From Ardenticatenales bacterium (GTDB lineage: Bacteria > Chloroflexota > Anaerolineae > Ardenticatenales > Ardenticatenaceae), in the NCBI GenBank assembly GCA_020634795.1, contig JACKAZ010000007.1, positions 186,001 to 250,000 on the forward strand: a stretch of 64,000 bases of DNA. Direction: 5' to 3'. Of this stretch, positions 35,468-44,563 are shown piece by piece. The position numbers and the translations under genes were made by a program. Each line of letters opens with the position of its first letter. Within the stretch, counting starts at the first letter, position 1. The notes under the pieces are model-generated. The model ran no database searches, had not been told where the DNA came from, and worked only from the letters and a program-made list of their open reading frames with translations.

Positions 35468-36328
35468 ATGAAACGACAACTCTCAATACTAGTAACCGTG
35501 GTCGCCTTACTGGTCGTGGCGTTGTGGTTCGGCACGATCAACGCTCAGGCCAGCCAAATCAGCGGGGCCGATGCGGGCCACTCCGTGCGCAACAGCGGGC
35601 CAACGGAACGGCTCGGTCCTACGCAGCCCGTCCCGCCCGATTTCAAGCCCATCGACACGCCCTACAACGGAGGCATCGTCCAAGATGGTAGCTTCGAAGC
35701 GGGTAGCCCGAATCCCTTCTGGTCCGAATCCTCGACCAACTTCGGCACGCCCCTCTGTACCGTAGCAGCCTGTGGGACGGGGACGGGGACCGGGCCGCGC
35801 ACCGGCGAGTGGTGGGCATGGTTCGGCGGTATCGCCACCTTCGAAGAGGGAAGCGTGAGCCAAGTGTTGACGATTCCCAGCGGCGCTAACACGCTCGAAT
35901 TCTACCTCGAACAGTTCGTCTGTGACAGTGCCTCCGACTACCTTGAGGTCACGATTGACGGCAACCAACTCTTCCTGACCGATGGGGGCAGCACGCTCTG
36001 CGGTCAGTTTGGCTATACCCTGCAAAGCGTCGATATCTCGGCTTACGCCGATGGCGGTTCGCACACTTTGGAGTTCCACTCCGAAATCTTTGCTAACAAC
36101 GGGAATGGCACCAACTTCTTCGTCGACGATGTTGCGATCATCCAACAACAGGGCGCAACGCCGACCCCGACGCAACCTGCCGCAACAGCGACCGCGACCC
36201 CGCCGACAACCAGCATCCAACTCGGTGAGATGAGCAGCACCAGCGGTTCGCCGATGGGTGGCTGGCTGATTGGTTTGCTGGGCTTGACCCTGTTGGGTGC
36301 GGGGTTGGCCTATCAACGCCGCAAATAG
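35468..36328 (+). CDS. Secreted, C-terminally anchored beta-sandwich protein
   Basis: 286 residues. The signal peptide is MKRQLSILVTVVALLVVALW with cleavage near INAQA. The mature domain (about 70-220) has VQDGSFEAG...PFWSE and TFEEGSVSQVLTIPSG, typical of galactose-binding/CBM-like or choice-of-anchor beta sandwiches. A Thr-Pro linker and the tail GGWLIGLLGLTLLGAGLAYQ-RRK follow: one membrane helix and a basic end, the layout of a cell-surface retention signal. The last ~34 residues are nearly identical to those of the next gene. RBS TAAGGAG 12 bases upstream of the ATG; terminator at 36358. Confidence 0.75.
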   Translation: MKRQLSILVTVVALLVVALWFGTINAQASQISGADAGHSVRNSGPTERLGPTQPVPPDFKPIDTPYNGGIVQDGSFEAGSPNPFWSESSTNFGTPLCTVAACGTGTGTGPRTGEWWAWFGGIATFEEGSVSQVLTIPSGANTLEFYLEQFVCDSASDYLEVTIDGNQLFLTDGGSTLCGQFGYTLQSVDISAYADGGSHTLEFHSEIFANNGNGTNFFVDDVAIIQQQGATPTPTQPAATATATPPTTSIQLGEMSSTSGSPMGGWLIGLLGLTLLGAGLAYQRRK

Positions 36329-36357
36329 CGAGATAAATACCGCTTCTCAGCATGAAG

Positions 36358-36385
36358 GGGCCTCGGCATTGCCGAGGCCCTTTTG
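36358..36385 (+). terminator. Rho-independent terminator
   Basis: Stem GGGCCTCGGC / GCCGAGGCCC with a three-base loop, followed by TTTTG, sits 30 bases after the first secreted protein gene. Confidence 0.85.
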
Positions 36386-36502
36386 TCATGAATCCCGTTG
36401 TTTCAACCGACTTGCGCATCTTCTGAACCTGTGTTACGCTAGAGTTACAGGTGGGAGTCATCCTACCTGCTCCCTATTCCCCTTCCTATAAAGGAGTTCC
36501 GT

Positions 36503-38050
36503 ATGAAGTCTAAATGGCTGTTCGCTGTTGTTCTCATGCTCGCCATGAGTGTGGGAATCGTCTTCCAATCGGGTGTGGCCGCCAGCCCGCCCGCCGACTC
36601 GCCGGAATGTGCTGGCATCAGCGCGGAAAGCGTCGAGAATGCTGCACAGGTCGCCGATTGCACCAGCAAGGGTGAGCCGGGTCAGGCCTCCAATGTGCCG
36701 AATGCCCCCTTCTCGCCGGAAGTCGTTCTCTACGACAACGGCCCGCTGGTCACCCAAGCGGGTGCTGGCGCGGGTGGGGCCGACCTGAGCGAACTGCAAA
36801 CGGTCCTCGGGCTGACGGTCTATGGCTTTGCCCATCAGACCAGCACGGATTTCCGTGTCTCCGATCAATTCACCGTAACGGGTGCAGGTTGGCAGATCGA
36901 CGAGATCACCTTCTACGCCTACCAAACGGGATCGACGACCACCTCAACGATCAACGAACTCCACCTGCAGATTTGGGATGGTAATCCGAGCAGTGGGACG
37001 GCCAGTGTGGTCTGGGGCAACCTGACGACCAACGTCCTGTCGAACTCGGTCTGGTCGAACATCTACCGCGCCCTCGATACCGATCCGCTCGCCAGCAACC
37101 GCCCCATCATGGCGAATACGGCCACGGTCGGCGTAACCCTCGCCCCGGGCACCTACTGGCTCGATTGGGAAACGGGTGGGACGCTTAGCTCTGGCCCGTG
37201 GGCACCGCCGGTGACGATCGTGGGTCAGACCACGACGGGCGATGCCTTGCAATATGATGGAACCGCTTGGAATCCCCTACTTGATGGGACATTCCAACAA
37301 GATCTCCCCTTCATCATCGAAGGTGTCGAATCCGGCGGCCCGACGAGCACCCCGGCCCCGACCGCAACCGCAACTGCCACGCCAGAGCCTGGCGCACAAG
37401 AGGTCGCGTGTAACGCGGGTACGGTGACGTTCGAAGCGGGGATCCCGGATAGCTTTACCACCGCCAACACGGGCAATGTCTACTGGTCGACGACGGATGA
37501 CTTGAACGCCTGTGACAACGGTGGCAACCTGACGGGTGGAACCGGGAACGCTGCCTGCGCCGATTCCGATGAAACCAACACTGCGGGCGATCCCTACCAA
37601 GCCCAGATGTGGACCAACGCGATCGACCTGACCAGTGCGACATCCGCGACGCTGAACTACTTGGCCGTCTACAGAAATCTCGATTCTGGCGATTTCTTCG
37701 ACGTGGATGCGAGTACCGACGGTGGCACGACTTGGACCAACCTGCTGAGCTGGAACGAAGATCACGAACCCGGTGAAGCGGTTGCGATCAACCTAGATAC
37801 CTACGCGGGCCAAAGCGTCATCGTACGTTACAACTACTACGGTGATGGCTGGGACTGGTTCGCACAGGTGGACGACATCAGCCTCAACTGCGAGCTGGGT
37901 GGCGCGACGCCAACGCCGACGCAGCCGGTGACGAGCATCCAACTCGGCGAAATGAGCAGCGATAGCGGCTCGCCGATGGGTGGCTGGCTGATTGGCTTGC
38001 TGGGACTGACCCTGCTGGGTGCGGGCCTCGCTTACCAACGCCGCAAGTAA
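36503..38050 (+). CDS. Secreted, C-terminally anchored multi-domain protein
   Basis: 515 residues with a signal peptide (WLFAVVLMLAMSVGIVF) and two extracellular beta domains. The first (about 70-275) contains DQFTVTGAGWQIDEITFYAY, a lectin-like sandwich motif common in surface proteins. The second (about 305-465) has SATLNYLAVYRN and a VDDISLNC end, MAM/CUB-like. Both are joined by Thr-Pro linkers (TSTPAPTATATATPEP). The tail repeats the anchor of the neighbouring protein (LGEMSSDSGSPMGGW, helix, RRK). Probably a surface adhesin or binding protein. AAGGAG precedes the ATG and a terminator follows. Confidence 0.75.
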   Translation: MKSKWLFAVVLMLAMSVGIVFQSGVAASPPADSPECAGISAESVENAAQVADCTSKGEPGQASNVPNAPFSPEVVLYDNGPLVTQAGAGAGGADLSELQTVLGLTVYGFAHQTSTDFRVSDQFTVTGAGWQIDEITFYAYQTGSTTTSTINELHLQIWDGNPSSGTASVVWGNLTTNVLSNSVWSNIYRALDTDPLASNRPIMANTATVGVTLAPGTYWLDWETGGTLSSGPWAPPVTIVGQTTTGDALQYDGTAWNPLLDGTFQQDLPFIIEGVESGGPTSTPAPTATATATPEPGAQEVACNAGTVTFEAGIPDSFTTANTGNVYWSTTDDLNACDNGGNLTGGTGNAACADSDETNTAGDPYQAQMWTNAIDLTSATSATLNYLAVYRNLDSGDFFDVDASTDGGTTWTNLLSWNEDHEPGEAVAINLDTYAGQSVIVRYNYYGDGWDWFAQVDDISLNCELGGATPTPTQPVTSIQLGEMSSDSGSPMGGWLIGLLGLTLLGAGLAYQRRK

Positions 38051-38070
38051 GACGTTCGCTGACGTTATAG

Positions 38071-38110
38071 CACAAACGGCCTCGGAGCAATCCGGGGCCG
38101 TTTTTTGTGC
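38071..38110 (+). terminator. Rho-independent terminator
   Basis: Stem AACGGCCTCGGA paired with TCCGGGGCCGTT (one G-T pair), extended by flanking GCACAA/TTGTGC, ending in TTTTTT. Confidence 0.85.
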
Positions 38111-38159
38111 ATAACTGCCGATATTCTGTGGAACGATGTCGGTAAGTAGAACGTGGGTT

Positions 38160-38891
38160 CTAGGCGCCGCTCCGCATCAAACGTTCGACCCGCGCCAAAA
38201 ATGGCGCCCGTTCCGAGGGTGTGCGGTGACCCTCGACGAACCACGCAGCGCCCGTCTCTTCGGCGAAGGCGCGCAGCGTAGCGGCCAGCGCGGCTTTGTC
38301 CCAGTCGTCGGTGGAGGAGGCACGACCGTAGGCCGCATCGCCCAGAAAGAGCACATTGCCCGGCGTCACCTGCACCAGCGCCTGATCCGGCTCGTGTTGG
38401 CCGCCGACATGCCAGATGCGGATCCGATAATCGCCAAGCGGCAAGGTGTACTCGTCCTTGAAGGTGATCGTGGCGGGCAATGGCCGAAAGGCGGACCAAT
38501 CCCCCACCGCCCGATCCATTTGCCGCGCAATCACCTTGCCACGCGGAAAGCGATCGGCCTTGGCATAGACGTAGTCGCGGCTCCACGGCTCGTCGGCCAT
38601 CACCGTCAAGTGGCGCTGCGTCCACTCGTGCGCAATGATCGTCGCATCGGGGAAAGCGACCGAGCCGAAATGGTGGTCCCAATGGTGGTGGGTCAGAAAG
38701 ATATGGGTCACGGGCGCTGCCCCCGCCGCGTTGAGCGCCCGTTGCAGTTCGTGGCCATGACGTGGCCCGTTGCCACTGTCGATCAGCGCGGTTCCAACAG
38801 CGCTCATCACCACGCCAATCCACGGGCGGGTCGTGGTGATGTCGCCCGGCAAGGCGTAGATGTCGTCGGTCAGATGGTACAGCTCACTCAC
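38160..38891 (-). CDS. Metallo-beta-lactamase fold hydrolase
   Basis: A 243-residue MBL-fold protein. The dinuclear metal motif is THHHWDHHFG; further ligands are the His in HVGGQHEPDQ, the Asp in LFLGDAAYG and the final EGHRTP. The order and spacing fit glyoxalase II/lactonase-like MBL hydrolases. The start is taken as GTG at 38891 (VSELYHLTDD), overlapping the end of the CYTH gene by eight bases; the longer frame gives a non-homologous Arg/Pro-rich N-terminus. The substrate is unknown. Confidence 0.85.
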   Translation of the reverse strand: MSELYHLTDDIYALPGDITTTRPWIGVVMSAVGTALIDSGNGPRHGHELQRALNAAGAAPVTHIFLTHHHWDHHFGSVAFPDATIIAHEWTQRHLTVMADEPWSRDYVYAKADRFPRGKVIARQMDRAVGDWSAFRPLPATITFKDEYTLPLGDYRIRIWHVGGQHEPDQALVQVTPGNVLFLGDAAYGRASSTDDWDKAALAATLRAFAEETGAAWFVEGHRTPSERAPFLARVERLMRSGA

Positions 38892-39537
38892 GGGCGGCTG
38901 CCTCGCGCTGGGCACGGGCCAGCAGCGCAAAGCCGCGCTCGGCCTTGCCAACCGTCGCATGGCGCAGCGGCAGCGCGGCCAACAGCAGCCCTGCGATCAT
39001 CTCAACCTCTTCCGGCATCCCTTCCTTCATCTCGATCTCGATCTCGTGAAACGGTTCGGTCAGCCCGCCCGCTTCGATCTGTCCCGTGTCCAGCACGATC
39101 TCGGCCACGCGCAGCCCATCGAAGGTGACGGGCCAACTGAGCCGCTGGTTCCGCACTGTCAGAAAGGGGAAGAGCGGCTCGCCCGCGCGCCATTCCGTGA
39201 TGCGACTGCGGAACGGCTCCGGCCACGTCGAGGGCGAATCGCTCTGCGCCTCTGGGCCGAGCGTTGCTTCGTATTCCTCGCGCCGCACCGTGTTGCCGTG
39301 CACCGCCTTCGGCCCTTTCATCGTCACGATGCGCCGATCCCCGTCGAAGCGTAAGCGCAAGGCCACGCGCCGCTCCGAAAAGGCACGCGAGGGCGTGTCC
39401 AGCAAAATGTCGTGCAAATCGTGGTCGGTTCGTTCACCCAAGCGGAAGGGGCCGAGCGGCACCGCCTCGACATCCTCAGCGGTCACCCGCGTTAAACAAT
39501 CGTATTTGATCTCTATCTCAGTCGGTGTCATTAGCAT
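38884..39537 (-). CDS. CYTH-domain protein (triphosphate tunnel metalloenzyme)
   Basis: A 217-residue protein with the CYTH signature TEIEIKYDCL at the N-terminus. It is followed by alternating charged strands typical of the eight-stranded tunnel (RVALRLRFDGDRRIVTMKG, EYEATLG, FHEIEIEMKEG). Family members hydrolyse inorganic triphosphate, thiamine triphosphate or similar compounds with a metal ion. The start may be the ATG at 39537 or the one at 39531, since both follow a CTCACC-type array and neither has a Shine-Dalgarno. It is translationally coupled to the MBL hydrolase. Confidence 0.85.
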   Translation of the reverse strand: MLMTPTEIEIKYDCLTRVTAEDVEAVPLGPFRLGERTDHDLHDILLDTPSRAFSERRVALRLRFDGDRRIVTMKGPKAVHGNTVRREEYEATLGPEAQSDSPSTWPEPFRSRITEWRAGEPLFPFLTVRNQRLSWPVTFDGLRVAEIVLDTGQIEAGGLTEPFHEIEIEMKEGMPEEVEMIAGLLLAALPLRHATVGKAERGFALLARAQREAAARE

Positions 39538-39788
39538 GGTGAGTTTGGTGAGTTTTGGGAGTTTAATGAGTTTAATGAGTTTTGGGAGTTTTATGAGTTG
39601 GGCGGGCCGGAAAATTTTCCGCCCGTACTGAGTTTAATGGGTTTGGTGAGTTGGCGTGAGCAGCAACGGCAGAGCGGCGAAACGATTCTCAACCTCTGCC
39701 CATGCACCATGCACCATGCACCATGCACAATTCGCCATTCGCCATGCACCATTCGCCAAAATCTGTTCTGCGTTCCGCGTTGCCGTTC
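39538..39788 (-). repeat. Composite linker repeat, copy 4 (between patatin and CYTH genes)
   Basis: On the minus strand it starts at the patatin stop codon with AACG/AACGCAG units (39788-39762), then GGTGCATGG units (39755-39699), the core with GGCAGAG...CTCTGCC arms (39698-39655), a perfect palindrome GGCGGAAAATTTTCCGCC-like (about 39625-39606), and CTCATTAAA units down to the CYTH start. This copy is complete and connects two co-directional genes. Confidence 0.8.
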
Positions 39789-40872
39789 ACGCGACGAGCG
39801 GCAGCCGGGTAGCCAGATCGATCTCGCGTTTTTTCAGCACGTCGCGGGCCTGCGCTTCGTTGCGTCGCCAGAAGTCGATGCCAACCATAAACCCATGGTC
39901 TTCAATTTCGCGCAGATTATGGTAAGTCATGAAGTTGCGGCCCGAAAGCAGTTGGTCGTGGTGCGGCGGCTCGATCAGCATGACGTTGACGTGGGGGTGG
40001 GCACGCTTGATCTGCTTGATATGATAGATCAGCCCCGCATGGATCGACGCACGAGTGATCTGGTTGGTGATCGCCAACGGCCCCCGATCCGCGATGTGGT
40101 GGCGTGGCGACTGGCTATGCGTCTCTGCGTCGTCCGGCGTGCTCTCGTCGCGGTGGGGAACCAGCGAGTTGACCACCACGATCAGCTCCGCGCCCTGTTC
40201 CACGGCCAGATCGATGCTGGCCGTGCCACGCAGTCCGCCGTCCACATAGTCCCGCCCATTGATGCGGACGGGGCGATAGAGCAGCGGAATGGCGCAGGAG
40301 GCGGCCACCGCCTTTTCCAATGGCACGGGGTTCTGACGATTGAAGACGACCCGGTCGCCGCTGTCCAATTCGGTCGCGATGACATGGAGGTCGCGCTTCA
40401 GGTCGGCGAAATTGTTGCCCACCCCATGTTTGCGATAGCTGCGGTAGAGCCGTTGCTGCATCAGCCAAGTGTCGAGCAGGCCGCTGGGCAACAACGTCTC
40501 GGCGGCGCGGGACAGCCCCACCAGCGGCTCGCGTGCCCGCAAAAAGCGGCCCGACGCTTGGAGCGCCGTGATCGGCCAAAAGAGCGTCTTTTCGACCAGC
40601 TCGCTCACATTCGGGAAGTAGGTGGCGACCGGCCCCCCGCTGCCGAAGAGCGACGTTTCTTTGTCGATGAAGCGGTGCATCCGTTGGGCCGATACCCCGC
40701 TGGCCAAGTAAGCGGCGACGTACGATCCTGCGCTCGTGCCCACGTAGAGGTCGAAGTCGTTGGCAGTGCGGTTCAGCCAGGCCTCGTTGATCGCACGCAT
40801 CACCCCGATCTCGAAAACGATGCCGGTGACCCCGCCGCCGGCCAACACCAGTGCGATCTTTTTCTTGTCCAT
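39787..40872 (-). CDS. Patatin-like phospholipase
   Basis: A 361-residue patatin-fold lipid acyl hydrolase. It has the oxyanion loop LVLAGGGVTG, nucleophile Ser in VGTSAGSYVAA (GxSxG) and the catalytic Asp in YVDGGLRG (DGG/A), forming the Ser-Asp dyad. No signal peptide is present, so the protein is cytoplasmic or injected. The start ATG at 40872 has GAAAGGATAGG directly upstream; the longer frame reads through TGAG-type repeat DNA. The stop codon lies at the first base of a composite linker. Confidence 0.9.
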   Translation of the reverse strand: MDKKKIALVLAGGGVTGIVFEIGVMRAINEAWLNRTANDFDLYVGTSAGSYVAAYLASGVSAQRMHRFIDKETSLFGSGGPVATYFPNVSELVEKTLFWPITALQASGRFLRAREPLVGLSRAAETLLPSGLLDTWLMQQRLYRSYRKHGVGNNFADLKRDLHVIATELDSGDRVVFNRQNPVPLEKAVAASCAIPLLYRPVRINGRDYVDGGLRGTASIDLAVEQGAELIVVVNSLVPHRDESTPDDAETHSQSPRHHIADRGPLAITNQITRASIHAGLIYHIKQIKRAHPHVNVMLIEPPHHDQLLSGRNFMTYHNLREIEDHGFMVGIDFWRRNEAQARDVLKKREIDLATRLPLVA

Positions 40873-41049
40873 CCTATCTATCCTTTCATCCTTGAACGGT
40901 GAGCTACGTTGCTCGGGCGAGTTGGGCGAGTTTGGTAAGTTGAGTGAGTGGGGTGAGTTCAAACGTTAGGGGTTGGAGCGTGCTGGACTGTCGGAGTTAA
41001 TCCTTTGCCCATTCCTCGTAAATCCAAGGGATGAACACGGTCGCGCGCG

Positions 41050-42762
41050 CTATCTTGCTGCCCCCCACGCCCGATGCAGCCCCACCAAACCGTAGCGCGT
41101 GGCGCGCTCGGCACTTTGCAGCCAGAGCCGGTTGCCCAGCAGGGGCAGAGTGAACGCCAAGGCGGTCAGGTCGAAGTTGGAAAGCGGCATCCGATAGCCG
41201 GAAATCCCTTCGGAGAAGGGGCGCAGCAATCGGCGCGGCGCCTCCTTGGGCATCAGCTTGAGGGCGTAACGGGCCAAAACGAGATCCATATTCAGATCGG
41301 GCGCGATGTCGTGCAGCACCCCTTCCAGGGTAAAGAGGACCTTGCGGAACATCAGCAGCTCGGCTGGGAAGCGGACCCCCGCAAAGGCGATGCCATCCAA
41401 CAGTCGCATCACTGCGCTGAAGCCGGGCATCTCCAACGGGGAAAGCGAGGCGATCAGCCGCGCCGCTTGACCGCGCACCACGTCGCCCTTCGTCGCATCG
41501 GCCACCAGATCATCCAAGCTCAGGGCGTTGATCGCGGCCACGATCCGTTCTTCGTCGCGCAACGCCACGCCCAACGTCAACAACACGGTTTGGCGACGCT
41601 GTTCGCGGCTCAAATGCTCGGTCAGCGCCCAATCGAGGATCACCACCTCGCCACTGCGCGGCTCGACAAACAGATTGCCCGCGTGGGGGTCGGCGTGGAG
41701 CAGCGCCCGATCCGCGCGATCGAACATGGGCATGGCGATGAGCGCCTCGATGACTGTCGCGGCAAGGCGCTGTCGTTTCGCTTTGTTCTGCGGATACGCA
41801 TCGGTCACTTTCACGCCGTCGATCTCGCTCATGGCGGTGATCGTCGAGGTCGACAGCTCCGGAATCAGATGGGGTACACGCACCCTCTTCATCTCGGCGT
41901 AGCGCGCCTCCGCCGCCACCAAGTTGGCCTGCTCTGCGGGCAAATCGACCTCCCGCTCCAACAGGCGACGGACATCGTTCATCACTTCGCGGAAGCCCAG
42001 CGCGGGCAGATCGTACTGATCGCGGCTGCTATCGAAGAAATCGGCCAACCCCTGCAAAATCGTCATTTCTTCGGGGAAATGGGCGACGACATAGGGCTTC
42101 AACACCTTGAAGACCCCCCGCTCCCGCTTGCGGCTGACGGGGTTGAGCCAGGTGAAGCGCATCACCGCGCTCACACTGGCTTCGGCCAAGTTGACCGGCT
42201 CGATCTCGACCTGGTAGAGGCGCAGATAGCGCCCCAGTTGCCGCTCGATTTCCGCCATCACCTCGTCCGGCGAAATATCTTCGATCGCATTCTCAAGGCG
42301 CGTCAACTCGGCGCGGAAGTCGGGGTCAAGATTCGGGTTACGGGCCACGATCTGCCCGATCTTTTGCAGACTCGGCATCTGCGCGATCATCTTCAGCAGC
42401 CGTTGTTCCAGCGGCATCTGCTCCGGCAACAACATCTGCTCCAACAGCTTCGGCACCAACCGCTCCACCGACAACATCGACCCGGTGTACGCGACCGCGT
42501 CGCGAATGACCGGTCGCCACTCGGCGTAGACCTCGGGGACCAGCGTCTCCAGCGGCATGATTTTGCTGATCAGCCCACGAATCGCCTCCTTCTGCCCCTC
42601 CCAGTCAATCGCGGCCAGCGCCTCGCGCACGGCCTGCTCCGCCTGCTCGTCGCTCGCCCCCTCATCCATCGCCAACAGGAAGAGCTGCGCCTGCTGCTCG
42701 GCTGGCAAAAGCATCAACATCTCTTCGATCAGCGCCCCATCCAACACCCTATCTTGGCTCAT
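41050..42762 (-). CDS. ABC1/AarF (UbiB-like) atypical kinase
   Basis: A 570-residue protein of the UbiB/ABC1/ADCK atypical kinase family, which supports isoprenoid quinone synthesis or lipid homeostasis as an ATPase. Visible family blocks are the Lys in KRERGVFKVLKP, the catalytic LLHADPHAGNLFVEPR, and VVILDWALTEHL, where the usual metal-binding DFG/DLG reads DWA. An N-terminal helical extension of about 150 residues precedes the kinase core, whereas the classical KxGQ motif is not obvious. The start is the ATG at 42762, nine bases inside a possible GTG at 42771. A promoter with a 17-bp palindrome lies just upstream. Confidence 0.85.
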   Translation of the reverse strand: MSQDRVLDGALIEEMLMLLPAEQQAQLFLLAMDEGASDEQAEQAVREALAAIDWEGQKEAIRGLISKIMPLETLVPEVYAEWRPVIRDAVAYTGSMLSVERLVPKLLEQMLLPEQMPLEQRLLKMIAQMPSLQKIGQIVARNPNLDPDFRAELTRLENAIEDISPDEVMAEIERQLGRYLRLYQVEIEPVNLAEASVSAVMRFTWLNPVSRKRERGVFKVLKPYVVAHFPEEMTILQGLADFFDSSRDQYDLPALGFREVMNDVRRLLEREVDLPAEQANLVAAEARYAEMKRVRVPHLIPELSTSTITAMSEIDGVKVTDAYPQNKAKRQRLAATVIEALIAMPMFDRADRALLHADPHAGNLFVEPRSGEVVILDWALTEHLSREQRRQTVLLTLGVALRDEERIVAAINALSLDDLVADATKGDVVRGQAARLIASLSPLEMPGFSAVMRLLDGIAFAGVRFPAELLMFRKVLFTLEGVLHDIAPDLNMDLVLARYALKLMPKEAPRRLLRPFSEGISGYRMPLSNFDLTALAFTLPLLGNRLWLQSAERATRYGLVGLHRAWGAAR

Positions 42763-42783
42763 TTTATCCACTCGTTCTCAGTC

Positions 42784-42828
42784 ATGACACACTGCGTCAT
42801 ATTCTAGCAGAAACGGGGGTGGCGGCAA
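42784..42828 (-). promoter_or_regulatory. Promoter and 17-bp palindromic operator of the ABC1 kinase gene
   Basis: On the minus strand TTGCCG (42828-42823), a 16-base spacer and TAGAAT (42806-42801) form a promoter. Immediately downstream, covering the predicted transcription start, is ATGACGCAGTGTGTCAT (42800-42784), an imperfect palindrome related to those at 44564 and 49406. Confidence 0.55.
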
Positions 42829-42837
42829 GTGGCAGGG

Positions 42838-42896
42838 AGTTGGGTGAGTTTAATGAGTTTAATGAGTTTAATGAGTTTAATGAGTTTAATGAGTTA
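42838..42896 (-). repeat. CTCATTAAA array upstream of the ABC1 kinase promoter
   Basis: Five to six nonamers in the coding-strand orientation of the downstream gene. Here they lie upstream of the predicted -35 box rather than in the leader. Confidence 0.8.
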
Positions 42897-42973
42897 GGGA
42901 GTGCTGGCGTTGTGGAGTTACACTGCATTTCCTTGCTCTGCGTTACCGTTCGTTTTGCGTTCTGCGTTCTGCG

Positions 42974-44437
42974 TTAATTAAAGACCCATTGGGATTCGAG
43001 CTGCCAGACGGCGCCACTGCGGGCGGGAAGTTCCAGCGTCACTTCGCCTTCGTGAACATTGTAGGCATGGTTGGTGCCGAAACGGGGCTGTAGTTGGCCG
43101 GACAGGAGTTCGATTCTCATTCGTTGCGGTTGGTGGCTGGCGTTGAAGGCCACGACCAACGTCTCGTGATCGTTGGCACGTTCGAAGCTGTAGCAGCGGT
43201 TGGCGGCGTAGAGCGTCCGATAGCGGCCATGGCGCAACGCGGGATGGGCGTGGCGCAGCGCTGCGGTGCGTTTGACATAATCCAGCAGATCGTGGTTCCA
43301 TGCCCCTGGGCGCGACCAAGGGAAGGAGCCGCGGGCGCCCGGATCCTTGCCGCCGGTCATCCCGATCTCGTCGCCATAGTAGATGCAGGGGGTGCCGGGA
43401 TAGGTCATTTGGAAGAGGGTCGCCAGCTCCAACGCGCTCACATCCCCCCGCGCGATGGAAAGGAAGCGGGCCGTATCATGGCTGCCCAACAGGTTGAACT
43501 GCACCGCCGTCACCTCGGGATCATAGAGGGCGAGCAGCCCTTCAACCGTCTGTGCCATCCCTTCGGCGCTCAGCGATGGGACGGGGTGGTAGCCCACGCC
43601 TTCGATCAGCGCTTGGTCGGCGTGGTCGCCGATGAAAAAGCCGATGGCCGCAGCGGTGAAGAGGTAGTTCATCACCGAATCGAACTGATCGCCCTGCAGC
43701 CAAGCCCGCGCATCGCCCCAGATCTCCCCACAGATGTAGGCTTCGGGGTTGGCCCGCTTCACGCGGCGGCGAAATTCCCGCCAAAATTCCGGATCCTCGA
43801 TTTCGTTCGGCACATCCAGCCGCCAGCCGTCGATCCCGTACTCGATCCACCGCTCGCCCACGTTCCAGAGGAACTCGCGCACGGCGGGGTTGTTGGTGTT
43901 GAATTTGGGCAAGGCATGCAAGCCCCACCAAGCGGCATATTGGGGTGGCTCCGATTCATCATAGGGTTGTAGCGGCATATCGTAGATGGAAAACCAATCG
44001 ATATAGGGCGAGGCCGTGCCACTTTCGGCGATGTCACTGAATTGGAAGAAGCCACGACTGGCGTGGTTGAAGACGCCGTCCAGCACCACGCGGATCCCCA
44101 TGGTGTGGGCACGGTCGAGCAGTTGACGGAAGACGCGATTGCCGCCCAGCAGCGGGTCGATTCGGAAGTAATCGTGGGTGTGGTAGCGGTGGTTGCTGGC
44201 CGACTGGAAGATCGGGTTGAAGTAGATCGCGTTCACCCCGAGCGAGGCGATGTAGTCGAGCCGCTCCACAACGCCCAGCAGATCCCCGCCTTTATAACCG
44301 TGGGTAGTGGGGGGGCTGTCCCAGCCTTCCAGCGCGTAGGGCTTGGGCAACTGGTCGCTGGCGGCGAAGCGGTCGGGGAAAATCTGATAGAAAATCGCAT
44401 CTTTTACCCAGTCGGGGGTACGAATATGGTGATTCAT
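42974..44437 (-). CDS. GH13 alpha-amylase family enzyme (cyclomaltodextrinase/neopullulanase-like)
   Basis: A 487-residue cytoplasmic-type GH13 enzyme acting on maltodextrins or cyclodextrins. The conserved regions are VVLDGVFNH (I), GWRLDVPNE with the Asp nucleophile (II), YICGEIWGDA with the Glu acid/base (III) and LLGSHDTARFL (IV). HRYHTHDYFRIDP is typical of the cyclomaltodextrinase/maltogenic amylase group. The N-terminal CBM34 domain of that group is missing; the protein starts directly with WVKDAIFYQIFPDRFA. No signal peptide. The stop codon TAA is the first part of an AACGCAG array. Confidence 0.92.
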   Translation of the reverse strand: MNHHIRTPDWVKDAIFYQIFPDRFAASDQLPKPYALEGWDSPPTTHGYKGGDLLGVVERLDYIASLGVNAIYFNPIFQSASNHRYHTHDYFRIDPLLGGNRVFRQLLDRAHTMGIRVVLDGVFNHASRGFFQFSDIAESGTASPYIDWFSIYDMPLQPYDESEPPQYAAWWGLHALPKFNTNNPAVREFLWNVGERWIEYGIDGWRLDVPNEIEDPEFWREFRRRVKRANPEAYICGEIWGDARAWLQGDQFDSVMNYLFTAAAIGFFIGDHADQALIEGVGYHPVPSLSAEGMAQTVEGLLALYDPEVTAVQFNLLGSHDTARFLSIARGDVSALELATLFQMTYPGTPCIYYGDEIGMTGGKDPGARGSFPWSRPGAWNHDLLDYVKRTAALRHAHPALRHGRYRTLYAANRCYSFERANDHETLVVAFNASHQPQRMRIELLSGQLQPRFGTNHAYNVHEGEVTLELPARSGAVWQLESQWVFN

Positions 44438-44563
44438 TGGTGCTCCTGCACGGATAGGGATAAGTCTATGATGACAGCTATGGGTGGCCTTGCAAGCCGG
44501 ATCGGTTGGGCGATGACCGCCACTGTGGCCTCGCCGAACAGCGGGAACAATCGCGGGAGATTC

